From contig JBEKGS010000003.1 of assembly GCA_050012675.1 (NCBI GenBank), positions 60,717 through 124,716 of the forward strand: a stretch of DNA of 64,000 nucleotides. Direction: 5' to 3'. Shown here in pieces: positions 33,905 to 44,060 of the stretch. The notes under the pieces are model-generated. The model had not been told where the DNA came from, searched no databases, and was given only the letters and a program-made list of their open reading frames with translations. Both the position numbers and the translations under genes were made by a program. Source of the stretch: Fen-455 sp050012675. GTDB taxonomy: Bacteria > Actinomycetota > Acidimicrobiia > Acidimicrobiales > Bog-793. Position 1 is the first letter of the stretch. Every line of letters begins with the position of its first letter.

Positions 33905-35485
33905 TCAGTGACGACGTTGCTGGCCGCTGACCCGGGTGGCCTCTTCGGACGTCGCCCCGGCCATGAACGGGCCGCCGGCGTCAGAACCGGCGCCGTTGTC
34001 GGTGGACTCGCCGAAGGGCGCCCCGTGGGCACCCCAAGGTCCCGGCCCCGGCCCCGGCTCGGTGGGCAGCTCGACGACGAAGGTGGCGCCACCGCCGGGA
34101 GTGTCGCGCAGCGAAACGTGGCCACCGTGGGCGTCGGCGATGGCGGCCACGATCGAGAGCCCGAGCCCGGCACCGCCGTGGGCACGGACCCGGGCGGGAT
34201 CCTTGCGCCAGAAGCGCTCGAACACATGGGGAGCGGCCTCGGGAGCGATCCCCTGGCCGTGGTCGACCACGAGGACACTCGCCCGGGCGCGAACCGGGCC
34301 CTGCAGGTGCTCGAGCGTGGCGATGATCTCGATGGGGCTGCCTGCCGGGCTATAGGCGAGGGCGTTCGAGACGAGGTTCCCGAGAAGCTGGCGGAGACGG
34401 CCCTCGTCGCCGGTGATCAGGCACTGCGGCGGTGCCTCGCAGGTGACGGTGCGGGCGGGATCGACCGCCCGGGCGTCCTCGGCGGCGTCCGCGACGAGAG
34501 TCGTCAAGTCGACGGGCTCGCGTTCGAGCGGGCGTCCTTGGTCGAGGCGGGCGAGCAGCAACAAGTCGTCGACGAGTCCCGCCATCCGGGTCGACTCGCT
34601 GTCGATCCGCCGCATCGCCGTGTCGAGATCGGCGGGGCGATCAGCCAATCCGTGTTGGAACAGCTCCGCGTAGCCGCGGATGGAGGTGAGCGGGGTCCTC
34701 AGCTCGTGCGACGCGTCGGCCACGAAACGGCGAAGGCGTGCCTCGGACGCCTCCCGCTCGCGGAACGCCGTCTCGATGCGGCCCAGCATGACGTTGAGGG
34801 CTCCACCGAGACGGCCGACCTCGGTGCGGTTGTCGGTCTCGTCGATGCGCTGGCTCAAGTCGCCTGCCGCTATCTCGCCGGCGGTGTCGGCCATCTTCTG
34901 GAGCGGCCGCAGGCTGATCCGGATGATTAGCCAAGCTGCCAGGGCAAGAGCGATCAGGACGGCCCCGCTGACAGCCAGCTCGAGCGCCAGCAGATGGTGC
35001 AGCGCGCCGTCGGTGCCCGTGAGCGGTATCGCTTCGGCGAGCACGTTGCCGTTGTTCAAGCTGGCTTCGAGCACACGGTAGGAGATGCCCCCGGCGCTCG
35101 GCACGGTGCCGTACACAGGCTCGCCGCCCGGGTTGTTGGCGGCCAGGTCGGCGAGCGAGGCGGGAAGCAACGGGGAGGACCCGGTCGTTGCGCTGAAAGA
35201 CATCCAGGGCAGGAGTCGTTGGCCGCTCGGGCTGAGCTCTGTGGCGAGCGTGCCGGGCGTGACGACCTGGTTGGCGATGTCAGATCGCCCACCGCCGAAC
35301 GGGTTGGTGAAACCGAGGTTCTGGGCCACCAGGTTTGCCGATCGGAAGAGCTGTTGGTCGAGCTGGCCGACCGCGTAGCTCCGGAAGGAGGTGTAGGTGA
35401 TGGCATCGGTCACGGCCAAGGCCACTATGACGAACGCGCACAGGACGGCGATGAGCCGGACCTTCAACGACACGCGCAGCCCCAA
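33905..35485 (-). CDS. Sensor histidine kinase
   Basis: 526 residues. Two membrane helices (about 8-30 and 168-189) enclose an extracellular sensor of about 135 residues; then a HAMP domain (about 190-245), dimerisation helix with His260 in ADASHELRTPLTSIRG, and a HATPase domain (GNLVSNALAYSP, VVDHGQGI, GGAGLGLSIV). The last 50 residues are Gly/Pro-rich and unusual. It follows its response regulator by 46 bases, so the two form an operon. The sensor region shows no recognisable ligand domain. TrcS/MprB-like overall. Confidence 0.88.
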   Translation of the reverse strand: MGLRVSLKVRLIAVLCAFVIVALAVTDAITYTSFRSYAVGQLDQQLFRSANLVAQNLGFTNPFGGGRSDIANQVVTPGTLATELSPSGQRLLPWMSFSATTGSSPLLPASLADLAANNPGGEPVYGTVPSAGGISYRVLEASLNNGNVLAEAIPLTGTDGALHHLLALELAVSGAVLIALALAAWLIIRISLRPLQKMADTAGEIAAGDLSQRIDETDNRTEVGRLGGALNVMLGRIETAFREREASEARLRRFVADASHELRTPLTSIRGYAELFQHGLADRPADLDTAMRRIDSESTRMAGLVDDLLLLARLDQGRPLEREPVDLTTLVADAAEDARAVDPARTVTCEAPPQCLITGDEGRLRQLLGNLVSNALAYSPAGSPIEIIATLEHLQGPVRARASVLVVDHGQGIAPEAAPHVFERFWRKDPARVRAHGGAGLGLSIVAAIADAHGGHVSLRDTPGGGATFVVELPTEPGPGPGPWGAHGAPFGESTDNGAGSDAGGPFMAGATSEEATRVSGQQRRH

Positions 35486-35531
35486 TTCTCGTCGGTGACC
35501 CCGCAGAGCCGGACGTTCGAGGGCATCTGCG

Positions 35532-36239
<708 letters not shown>

Positions 36240-36325
36240 ATTGTGGTCGATCTCGCTGTGAGTTTGCTGAGAATCCAGCGTGGGAGGCGCGGCTCAAGCT
36301 TCGCTGTCCAGCGGGAGAGGTGCCA

Positions 36326-36355
36326 CGAACATATGTTCGATCAGATCACTATCCT
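36326..36355 (+). promoter_or_regulatory. LexA operator (SOS box) and -10 element of dnaE2
   Basis: CGAACATATGTTCG at 36326-36339 is the same 14-bp palindrome found before imuA', again in the divergent spacer of an operon. TATCCT at 36350-36355 is a likely -10; it ends six bases before the GTG start of dnaE2, exactly the distance seen at imuA', so a leaderless transcript is likely. The in-frame upstream start at 36320 would put the LexA box inside the coding region and is rejected. Confidence 0.86.
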
Positions 36356-36361
36356 GGATCC

Positions 36362-39300
36362 GTGGTCGGGTACTCAGAGCTCCATTGCCATTCGAATTTC
36401 AGTTTTCTCGACGGTGCTTCTTATCCCGAGGAACTCGTCGCGGAAGCCGCCCGGCTCGAGCTTGGGGCTCTGGCACTGACCGATCACGACGGGCTCTACG
36501 GCGTGGTGCGCTTTGCCGAGGCGGCAAAGGAGGTGGGAGTGCCCACCGTCTTCGGCGCCGAGCTCACCCTTGCCGGCCGCGGCCAAGATCCGGCCGGTGC
36601 CCCGGCCGTCCCGGCGCCAGCGCGTACTGGTATCCCCGACCCGCCCGGGTCCCACCTGATCGTTCTCGCCCGCGGCCCGGAGGGCTACTCCCGACTTGCC
36701 CGCGCCATCAGCGAAGGCCATCTCGCCGGTGGCGAGAAGGGCCGTCCCCGCTACGACATCGACCGGCTGGCCGAGCTCGCGGGAGGTCACTTCCTCATCT
36801 TGACGGGCTGTCGCAAGGGGGCGGTTCCTGCCGCGCTCGTCAAGGCCGGTCCCATCGCTGCGGCGAGGGAGCTCGACCGTCTCGTCGAGCGGTTCGGCTC
36901 TGAGAACGTCATCGTCGAGCTGTTCGACCACGACGACCCGATCGACTCGGCGCGCAACGACGCCCTCGCCACCCTTGCTGTGCGCAGGGATCTCGGCATC
37001 GTCGCGACGAACGTTGTTCATCACGCCCGGCCGGAGGGCCGCCGCATCGCCTCGGTGCTCGCCTCGGTCCGTTCAGGGTGTCCCCTCGACGAGCTCGACG
37101 GTTGGCTGCCTGCGGCTGGGGCCGCCTACATGCGCTCGGGGGCCGAGCAGGCCAGGCGTTTCGCCCGCTACCCCGGAGCCGTCGAGCTTGCCGCTGAGCT
37201 CGGACGGGCGTGTGCCTTCGACCTCCACCTCGTCGCCCCCAAGCTTCCCGATTTCCCCGTTCCTGTCGGCCAGAGCGAGATGACGTTCCTGCGCCAGCTG
37301 GTCGAGGAGGGAGCGACACGGCGTTACGGCCCGGCGGGGGCTGAGCGGGTGCCCGGTGCGTGGCGTCAGCTGGAGCACGAACTGGTGATGATCGAGGAGC
37401 TGGGCTTCGCCGGCTACTTCCTCGTCGTCTGGGACATCGTCGAGTTCTGCCGGCGGTCGGGGATCTATTGCCAGGGTCGGGGATCTGCTGCGAGCTCGGC
37501 CGTGTGTTATGTGCTCGGGATCACCAATGCGGACGCCGTCGCTCTCGGTCTTTTGTTCGAGAGGTTCCTGTCACCCGAGCGCGACGGGCCGCCCGACATC
37601 GATGTTGACATCGAGAGCGGGCGGCGCGAAGAGGTCATCCAGTACGTCTACGGGCGTTATGGCCGCGAGCGGGCCGCTCTCGTGGCCGTAGTCGTGAGCT
37701 ACCGGGCCCGGTCCGCCGTGCGGGATGCCGCGAAGGCCCTCGGCCACTCGCCCGGGCAGGTCGACGCCTGGGCGCGGCACATCGAGCGCTGGGGGTCACT
37801 TGGTGGTGGTCATCACTCGACCGCACCGCATCGCAAGGATCGCTGGACGTGGTGGAGCGCCGCCGCCGAAGGTGAGGCCGCGCGGCGTGATGGTGCAAGA
37901 ACCGCGCCCGGCGGCGACCGCCCCGGCCGTGACGACGTTGCTTTGGAGCCTGGTCCCGCGAAGTCAGCCGGCGATCTCGGGATCCCGGCCCGGGTGCTGG
38001 CTGTGGCGACCGAGCTGGAGGGCTTCCCCCGCCACCTAGGCATCCACCCCGGTGGCATGGTGATCTGCGACCGGCCGGTCTCGGAGGTCTGCCCGGTCGA
38101 GTGGGCCCGCATGGAGAACCGGACGGTGCTCCAGTGGGACAAGGACGACTGCGCGGCCGTCGGCCTCGTGAAGTTCGACCTCCTCGGTCTCGGGATGCTC
38201 GAGGCGATCCACAGGGCGGTCGACACCGTCGGCGCCTACCACCACGACGAGATCGACCTCGCGATGATCCCCCAGGAAGAGGCCGTCTACGACATGTTGT
38301 GCCGTGGCGACTCGGTGGGGATCTTCCAGGTGGAGAGCCGGGCGCAGATGGCCACCCTGCCCCGGCTACGGCCGCGTTGCTTCTACGACCTCGTCGTCGA
38401 GGTCGCTCTCATACGCCCCGGCCCGATCCAGGGAGGATCGGTTCACCCCTACCTGCGCCGGCGTAACGGGACAGAGGCGGTCACGTACCTGCATCCGTGT
38501 TTCGAGCACAGCCTGGCGAAGACCCTCGGGGTGCCGCTGTTCCAAGAACAGCTCATGCAGATGGCCATCGATGCCGCCGGGTTCTCGGCTGCCGAGGCGG
38601 ACCAGCTCCGCCAAGCCATGGGCGCCAAGCGCTCCGCTTCACGCATGGAACGCCTCCGCTCCCGCCTGTACGAGGGGATGGCCGGGCGGGGGATCACCGG
38701 CAAGGTCGCGGACGCCGTCTGGGAGCAGCTGGCCGCCTTCTCCAACTTCGGTTTCCCCGAGAGCCACTCGGTGTCCTTCGCCTACCTCGTGTACGTGAGC
38801 GCGTGGCTGAAGCTGCACTACCCGGCGGCGTTTCTCGCAGCACTGCTCAATTCCCAGCCGATGGGCTTTTGGGCACCTCACACCCTTGTCGCCGATGCCC
38901 GGCGCCACGGGGTCGTCGTCCTCGGCCCGGACGTGAACAAGAGCGAGGCGGGGGCCTCGCTCGAGCCCGGGGCTCCCGGCCCTTTGGTACGGCTCGGGCT
39001 CGCCTCGGTGAAGGGGATCGGTCACGACCTCGCCGGAGTGATCGCGGCGGGCCGGCCCTATGGCGACATGGAGGAGCTCGTGTGCCAAAGCGGCATCGGG
39101 CGCCCGGGCCTGGAAGCTCTCGCCACTTCGGGGGCACTCGCGTCACTCGGCGCAACCCCGGCCCGCGCCGGCCACGACTCGGGTGCGCCGAGCACAGCGG
39201 GAACCGCAGCGCGACCGCTCACCCGTCGCGAGGCGCTCTGGGCGGCGGGTGCGGCTGCCGAGGCACGCCCCGGCCGCCTTCTTGGCACCGTGGTCGGGAC

Positions 39301-39760
39301 GAATGCCCCACGACTTCCCGACATGGACGAGATCGAGGAGATGTCCGCCGATCTGCAGACACTCGGGCTGTCACCAGGTTCCGATCCGATGGCCTTCGCC
39401 CGAGGCAAGCTCGCCGGCCGGGGGGTGGTCCCCAACGCCGAGCTCGTGAAGGTGCCCGATGGTGCGAAGGTCCTTGTCGCCGGTGTGGTGACGCATCGCC
39501 AGAGACCCGCTACGGCGGGGGGGACGACGTTTTTGAACCTGGAAGACGAGACAGGCCTCGTGAACGTCATCTGTTCGCCGGGGTGCTGGGCCCGTTACCG
39601 CAAGCCGGCGCGCTCGGCGGTGGTACTCCTCGTACGAGGGCGGCTCGAACGCGGAGAGGGAGCCGACAAAGAGGCTCCGTCGTCCTCGAACGTGGTGGCG
39701 GAGTACCTGGAGGAGATCGACCTCGCGATGACGCTCAGCCCGTCGAGGGACTTCCACTGA
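36362..39760 (+). CDS. dnaE2: Error-prone DNA polymerase III alpha subunit DnaE2
   Basis: 1132 residues. SOS-induced C-family polymerase that copies past lesions with ImuA'/ImuB. PHP domain first: YSELHCHSNFSFLDGAS and LALTDHDGLYG with its metal-binding His/Asp residues. Polymerase palm: PDIDVDIE at about 411-418 and the third catalytic Asp in VKFDLLGLG near 605. Fingers and helix-hairpin region follow (NFGFPESHSVSFAYLVY), then an OB domain (VLVAGVVTHRQRPATAGGTT). The length suits DnaE2 rather than replicative DnaE1. Residues about 480-538 form a His/Trp/Arg-rich low-complexity insertion. The GTG start is set by the promoter. It is separated from imuA'-imuB by 5.3 kb. Confidence 0.93.
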   Translation: MVGYSELHCHSNFSFLDGASYPEELVAEAARLELGALALTDHDGLYGVVRFAEAAKEVGVPTVFGAELTLAGRGQDPAGAPAVPAPARTGIPDPPGSHLIVLARGPEGYSRLARAISEGHLAGGEKGRPRYDIDRLAELAGGHFLILTGCRKGAVPAALVKAGPIAAARELDRLVERFGSENVIVELFDHDDPIDSARNDALATLAVRRDLGIVATNVVHHARPEGRRIASVLASVRSGCPLDELDGWLPAAGAAYMRSGAEQARRFARYPGAVELAAELGRACAFDLHLVAPKLPDFPVPVGQSEMTFLRQLVEEGATRRYGPAGAERVPGAWRQLEHELVMIEELGFAGYFLVVWDIVEFCRRSGIYCQGRGSAASSAVCYVLGITNADAVALGLLFERFLSPERDGPPDIDVDIESGRREEVIQYVYGRYGRERAALVAVVVSYRARSAVRDAAKALGHSPGQVDAWARHIERWGSLGGGHHSTAPHRKDRWTWWSAAAEGEAARRDGARTAPGGDRPGRDDVALEPGPAKSAGDLGIPARVLAVATELEGFPRHLGIHPGGMVICDRPVSEVCPVEWARMENRTVLQWDKDDCAAVGLVKFDLLGLGMLEAIHRAVDTVGAYHHDEIDLAMIPQEEAVYDMLCRGDSVGIFQVESRAQMATLPRLRPRCFYDLVVEVALIRPGPIQGGSVHPYLRRRNGTEAVTYLHPCFEHSLAKTLGVPLFQEQLMQMAIDAAGFSAAEADQLRQAMGAKRSASRMERLRSRLYEGMAGRGITGKVADAVWEQLAAFSNFGFPESHSVSFAYLVYVSAWLKLHYPAAFLAALLNSQPMGFWAPHTLVADARRHGVVVLGPDVNKSEAGASLEPGAPGPLVRLGLASVKGIGHDLAGVIAAGRPYGDMEELVCQSGIGRPGLEALATSGALASLGATPARAGHDSGAPSTAGTAARPLTRREALWAAGAAAEARPGRLLGTVVGTNAPRLPDMDEIEEMSADLQTLGLSPGSDPMAFARGKLAGRGVVPNAELVKVPDGAKVLVAGVVTHRQRPATAGGTTFLNLEDETGLVNVICSPGCWARYRKPARSAVVLLVRGRLERGEGADKEAPSSSNVVAEYLEEIDLAMTLSPSRDFH

Positions 39761-39989
39761 GAGAGCGCGACCCGCTCGCGGCCGGTCGCCGGCGAAGAGC
39801 GAACCTGCCGGACCGCCTCCCGGGGTGCGGCACGACGGGCGCTCAGGAGAGACTAGGTTTCTTGTCCGTCAAGGCCTCCCCGCGCACGTCGCTGGACGAA
39901 GGGCGCCCCAAAGGTGCCCCTCAGGGTCGCGACGCAAGACCGAAGGCGGTCACGACGCCGCCCAGCCTCGAGACGGAGACCTCCCGCGG

Positions 39990-42347
39990 ATGAACGTGTT
40001 CTTCAATGGCCTCGGACGCTTCACCGTCCGATTTCGCTGGTTCATCGTCGTCGTATGGATCGTCGGGACAGCTGCGTCGGTTCATTTCCTGCCTTCGCTG
40101 GGGAGCCAAGTCAACAACGACAATTCGGCGTTCCTGCCCGCGAGCGCGCCGAGCACGGTCGCGGGCAACCTCGCGGAGCCGTTGGTGGGCAAGGCGTCGT
40201 TGGTACCGGTCATCATCGTCGGCGTCAGCCAGGACGGCCCGATCAGCATCGCAGACACTCAGGCGATCAGCCGACTTGCCCTTGACGCCAAGAAGGTCCC
40301 CAACGTCGCGTTCGTGCAATACGTCGGCACCTCCGCGAACGGGCGCGCGGTACAGCTCCTTGTCGAGGCGAGCATCGCCGGGTACAGCCCCGGGCCCTCA
40401 GAGCAGGTGGTCAACGGGCTGACCGCAGCTTTCGCCAAGGTCCACGCGCCTGCGGGCATCCGGTTCCACCTCGCCGGTGTCGTGGCCACCAACGTGGCAC
40501 AGCAGAAGGAGTCCAATTCGACCGGCAACAAGACCCAGCTGCTGTCGATCCTTTTCATCATCGTTCTCCTGCTCTTTGTGTTCCGCTCCGTGCTGGCGCC
40601 CCTGGTGACCTTGTTGCCGGCGGCGATCGTGCTCCAGCTGTCGGGCTCGGTCATCGGCGAGCTCGGCTCTCACGGTCTCAAGATCTCCCAGATCACCCAG
40701 CTGCTCCTGATCGTTCTCATCCTCGGGGCGGGGACCGACTACGGGTTGTTCCTCGTTTTCCGTGTCCGGGAAGGCCTGCGCTCGGGCCTGGCGGCGAACG
40801 AGGCCGTGGCACGAGCCGTCTCGCGAGTCGGTGAGTCGATAAGCGCCTCGGCCGGGACGGTCATCCTGGCGCTGTTGACACTTTTGTTCGCGAGCTTCGG
40901 GATCTACCACGATCTCGGGGTCCCGCTCGCCATCGGGATCGCCGTGATGCTCGTCGCCGGGATCACGCTCCTGCCCGCGTTGCTGGCCATCCTCGGGCGT
41001 GCCGTGTTCTGGCCGGCGAAGATCGTCCCCGGTGAGGTGAACAAGAGTTGGTGGGGGAGGGTCGCCCAGCGCGTCATCGCCCGCCCGGCGCACACCCTCG
41101 CCGTCGGTCTCATCGTCTTCGGCGCACTCGCCTTCGGGGCACTGTTCTACTCTCCGGCAGGATTCGGAGGGGCCACCGCGGCACCGAATGGGAGCGACGC
41201 CGCCGCGGGCAATGCGGCGCTGATGAAGTACTTCCCCGAGGCGAGCTCGAACCCGACCAACCTCATCTTGAAACTTGCCGCCCCCTTGTGGCAGGACCCC
41301 GGCGCGGTCGTGAAGGCCGAGAGGGAGCTGCAGGCGACCGGGCTCTTCAACGCCCTGCCGGGACCGCTCGACCCTGCCGGAACGGCGATCTCACCGGCGC
41401 TTTATGTGAGCCTGCACGCCGCGCTCGGAAACCCAGCCCTGCTCCCGGCGTTGCCGGCCCCGGGCTCGCCGGGCGCGAAGGTGCCGACGTTGACTTACGA
41501 CCTGTACCGGGCGACGGCGCGATTTGTGAGCCCTGACGGGCACACGATCCAGTTCGAGGCCGGGCTCACCGCCGGCGACGCCGCCTCGACGCCGGCTCTC
41601 AATGCCGTCCCTGGCATCCGCAGGACCTTGACGGCGGTCCAGCACAGCATCGGCGCCACAGCAAGCGGTGTGGCCGGCGAGGCCCCGGCGCTCTACGACG
41701 TGAGCTCGATCTCCGACGCCGACCTGATCCACATCGTCCCGATCGCCATCATCGCCATAGGGCTCCTGCTCGCTCTCGTGCTGCGGAGCCTCGTGGCTCC
41801 GCTCTACCTCATAGCCAGCGTGATGTTGTCCTACCTGGCGGCGCTGGGCCTGGCGTCGATCCTGTTCATCAAGCTCGCGAACAGCGGTGGGCTCACCTTC
41901 CTCTTACCGTTCTTGATGTTCATCTTCCTCTTAGCCCTCGGCGAGGACTACAACATCCTCGTCATGACGCGCATCCGGGAGGAGGCGCACCAAAGCCGTC
42001 TTCGCGACGCCGTCGTGACCGCGGTCGGCGCGTCGGGGCCGACGATCACCTCGGCGGGTCTGGTTCTCGCGGGGACGTTCCTGGTTCTCGCCGTCACCGC
42101 TGGGGGTCAACCGGGCGGGAGCCAGATCCGCGACATCGGCATCGGCCTGGCGCTCGGCATCTTGATGGACACCTTTCTCGTGCGCAGCCTGCTCGTACCT
42201 TCGACGGTATCGCTGCTCGGCCGGTGGAACTGGTGGCCCGGGAAGCTGGCGGAAATGGACCTGGCCGACGCCGGCGCTCCGGGCGACGAGGACCTCACGA
42301 GGTCCGTCCCGGGGCAACGAGCGGAGATCCTGCCGACGCCCGACTGA
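39990..42347 (+). CDS. MMPL-family RND-type transporter
   Basis: 785 residues, about 12 membrane helices in two similar halves, each preceded by a large extracellular loop, as in actinobacterial MmpL proteins that export lipids, siderophores or drugs. Helix 1: FRWFIVVVWIVGTAASVHF; the first half has ILGAGTDYGLFLVFR, the second LALGEDYNILVMTRIREE, the paired Asp/Tyr proton-relay motifs of the family. ATG 39990 is chosen because the in-frame extension from 39825 is Arg-rich and lacks the family pattern. The substrate is unknown. A 229-base non-coding gap separates it from dnaE2. Confidence 0.87.
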   Translation: MNVFFNGLGRFTVRFRWFIVVVWIVGTAASVHFLPSLGSQVNNDNSAFLPASAPSTVAGNLAEPLVGKASLVPVIIVGVSQDGPISIADTQAISRLALDAKKVPNVAFVQYVGTSANGRAVQLLVEASIAGYSPGPSEQVVNGLTAAFAKVHAPAGIRFHLAGVVATNVAQQKESNSTGNKTQLLSILFIIVLLLFVFRSVLAPLVTLLPAAIVLQLSGSVIGELGSHGLKISQITQLLLIVLILGAGTDYGLFLVFRVREGLRSGLAANEAVARAVSRVGESISASAGTVILALLTLLFASFGIYHDLGVPLAIGIAVMLVAGITLLPALLAILGRAVFWPAKIVPGEVNKSWWGRVAQRVIARPAHTLAVGLIVFGALAFGALFYSPAGFGGATAAPNGSDAAAGNAALMKYFPEASSNPTNLILKLAAPLWQDPGAVVKAERELQATGLFNALPGPLDPAGTAISPALYVSLHAALGNPALLPALPAPGSPGAKVPTLTYDLYRATARFVSPDGHTIQFEAGLTAGDAASTPALNAVPGIRRTLTAVQHSIGATASGVAGEAPALYDVSSISDADLIHIVPIAIIAIGLLLALVLRSLVAPLYLIASVMLSYLAALGLASILFIKLANSGGLTFLLPFLMFIFLLALGEDYNILVMTRIREEAHQSRLRDAVVTAVGASGPTITSAGLVLAGTFLVLAVTAGGQPGGSQIRDIGIGLALGILMDTFLVRSLLVPSTVSLLGRWNWWPGKLAEMDLADAGAPGDEDLTRSVPGQRAEILPTPD

Positions 42348-42381
42348 GCCTCGCCGGCCAAGCTCGCGGGGCCGCGATGAC

Positions 42382-42885
42382 CTACGAGCCGGCGGCAGGT
42401 GGTGGCAGCGTCTCGTCCGGCCCCGCTGGTCGTGGCGGGGGCTGGTCGGACGCGGGCCGGGTGTCATCGGTCCACTGGCCGCCGTCCCACCACCGCAGCC
42501 TGGCCGCGTCGCTGGTGTCCGGGTACCAGCCCGGTGCCGGCAGAGGAGCGTCCTGTCCGTGGTAGTACGCGAGCGCGGCTGCCTGCCGGTAACCGGGGGC
42601 AGGCACACCCTGATTGCCCGTGGACGCCCGCCAGAGCTCCGAGGCGCGGTGCCGGCGGGAGGCTTCGGTGCAGGCCCAGACGATCGAGACGACCCAGACC
42701 ACCGCCGTGGTGATGCCGAAGGTGAAGTAGCCGGTGAGCGCCACCAATGTAAGGACCAGCGCCGGCACCACCTTCACGTACAAAAGGCCCAGCGGACCGA
42801 GGAAGAAAGTGAGGAGGAAGGCCAGCACCGGCGACTTGTCGACAGGGACACGATTCGGCTGCGGCCCGGAGGGAGGAGTCCCCAT
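42382..42885 (-). CDS. TM2/DUF2510 membrane protein
   Basis: 167 residues. Two membrane helices (about 19-36 and 40-70) in the N-terminal half, in the style of TM2-like proteins (VLAFLLTFFLGPLGLLYV). The C-terminal half carries the DUF2510 signature PAPGWYPDTSDAARLRWWDG followed by QWTD, common in actinobacterial membrane proteins of unknown role. The tail is Pro-rich. No functional prediction beyond this. Confidence 0.78.
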   Translation of the reverse strand: MGTPPSGPQPNRVPVDKSPVLAFLLTFFLGPLGLLYVKVVPALVLTLVALTGYFTFGITTAVVWVVSIVWACTEASRRHRASELWRASTGNQGVPAPGYRQAAALAYYHGQDAPLPAPGWYPDTSDAARLRWWDGGQWTDDTRPASDQPPPRPAGPDETLPPPAAGS

Positions 42886-42897
42886 GCAGGGAGTCTC

Positions 42898-43851
42898 TCA
42901 GGTTCGCCGTCGCTCATCTAATGGAGCCGCCGCATTCCCGAGATGCTCCGTGGATCCGCCGGCCGCCCGCACGTCCGACGCCTTGAGCCCGTTGCGCCAC
43001 GGCTGGGTGCTCATGGTCCAGGCGACTGCGACACCAAGAGCCGTCGCGCAAAGGACCCACCCGAGCGTCGTCGTGCTCAACCCGATGTACTTGAGGCCCG
43101 AGGCGAAGACAACGAAGGTGATGATCGGGCGCACGATCCGGTCAGGAGCCCTCGAGGAGAGAAAAGACCCGACGAGCACAGCTGGAACGCTGCCGGCGAT
43201 GATCGACGTTGTCACCGAGAACTCCACGTGGCCAAAGGCCAGCGCACCGAGGGCCGCCGCGCCGGTCAGCGGCACCGCCTGGGTGAGGTCGGTTCCGACG
43301 AGCTGATTGGCCCCCAGCAGCGGGTAGGCGAACAGCAACAGGACGATGATCAGGGACCCCGAGCCGACGGAGGTGATCCCGACGATGATCCCGCCGAGCA
43401 TCCCGATGGCGACCGTGGGGACCGGACGGACGAGGATGTCGTGCACGACGCCGTCGCGGCGGTGACCCGCTCGCCGGTCGAGGAGGTAGCGCAACGTCAT
43501 CGCGGCGGCACCGATCAAAAGAGCGGCTCCGAGCGCCCGCTCGACGTTGTCCTGGGCGACATGGGACTGGCCCATCAGGTGCAGGAGGTAGGCGCCGAGA
43601 AACGCCGTAGGAACCGAGCCCAGGACCAACCATCCCACGAGGCGGAGATTGACCGTCCCTTTTTGGAGGTGAACGGCCGCTCCGAAAGGTCGCATCACCA
43701 CGGCGGCGACGAGGTCGCTCGAGATCGCCGTCGACGGCTTGACCGAGAAGAGCAGGATCAGCATGGGCGTCATGAGAGCGCCGCCGCCCGCGCCGGTCAT
43801 GCCGACCAGGAAGCCCACGACGGCACTTCCGAGCACGATGTAAGGATTCAA
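42898..43851 (-). CDS. TauE/SafE-family membrane exporter
   Basis: About 317 residues with 8 hydrophobic helices, N- and C-halves similar (SAVVGFLVGMTGAGGGALMT in the first, GMLGGIIVGITSVGSGSLII in the second), the signature of the sulfite/organosulfonate exporter family TauE/SafE. Start uncertain: TTG 43851 begins at the conserved NPYIVLGSAVVG and has a GGGGGGA tract about 10 bases upstream; the longer in-frame start at 43971 adds a Cys/Arg-rich piece outside the family. The substrate is unknown. Confidence 0.78.
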   Translation of the reverse strand: MNPYIVLGSAVVGFLVGMTGAGGGALMTPMLILLFSVKPSTAISSDLVAAVVMRPFGAAVHLQKGTVNLRLVGWLVLGSVPTAFLGAYLLHLMGQSHVAQDNVERALGAALLIGAAAMTLRYLLDRRAGHRRDGVVHDILVRPVPTVAIGMLGGIIVGITSVGSGSLIIVLLLFAYPLLGANQLVGTDLTQAVPLTGAAALGALAFGHVEFSVTTSIIAGSVPAVLVGSFLSSRAPDRIVRPIITFVVFASGLKYIGLSTTTLGWVLCATALGVAVAWTMSTQPWRNGLKASDVRAAGGSTEHLGNAAAPLDERRRT

Positions 43852-44060
43852 GTGACTTCGTCCCCCCGGGGGTTCCCGCCAACAGGGAACCTCCAGCTGC
43901 AAATGGTGCCGCCGCGTCCTGCACGAGGTACCGCAGGACCGAGACGTTAGGCCACAGCGACTCCGCGCCACCAGTTTCCCGACAGCGGTCAGGTGAGCCC
44001 TCCTCAGTTCGGAGGCGGCCGGCGTGCGTTGTCCGTGACCTCAGCTGTCGACCTGCCCCT

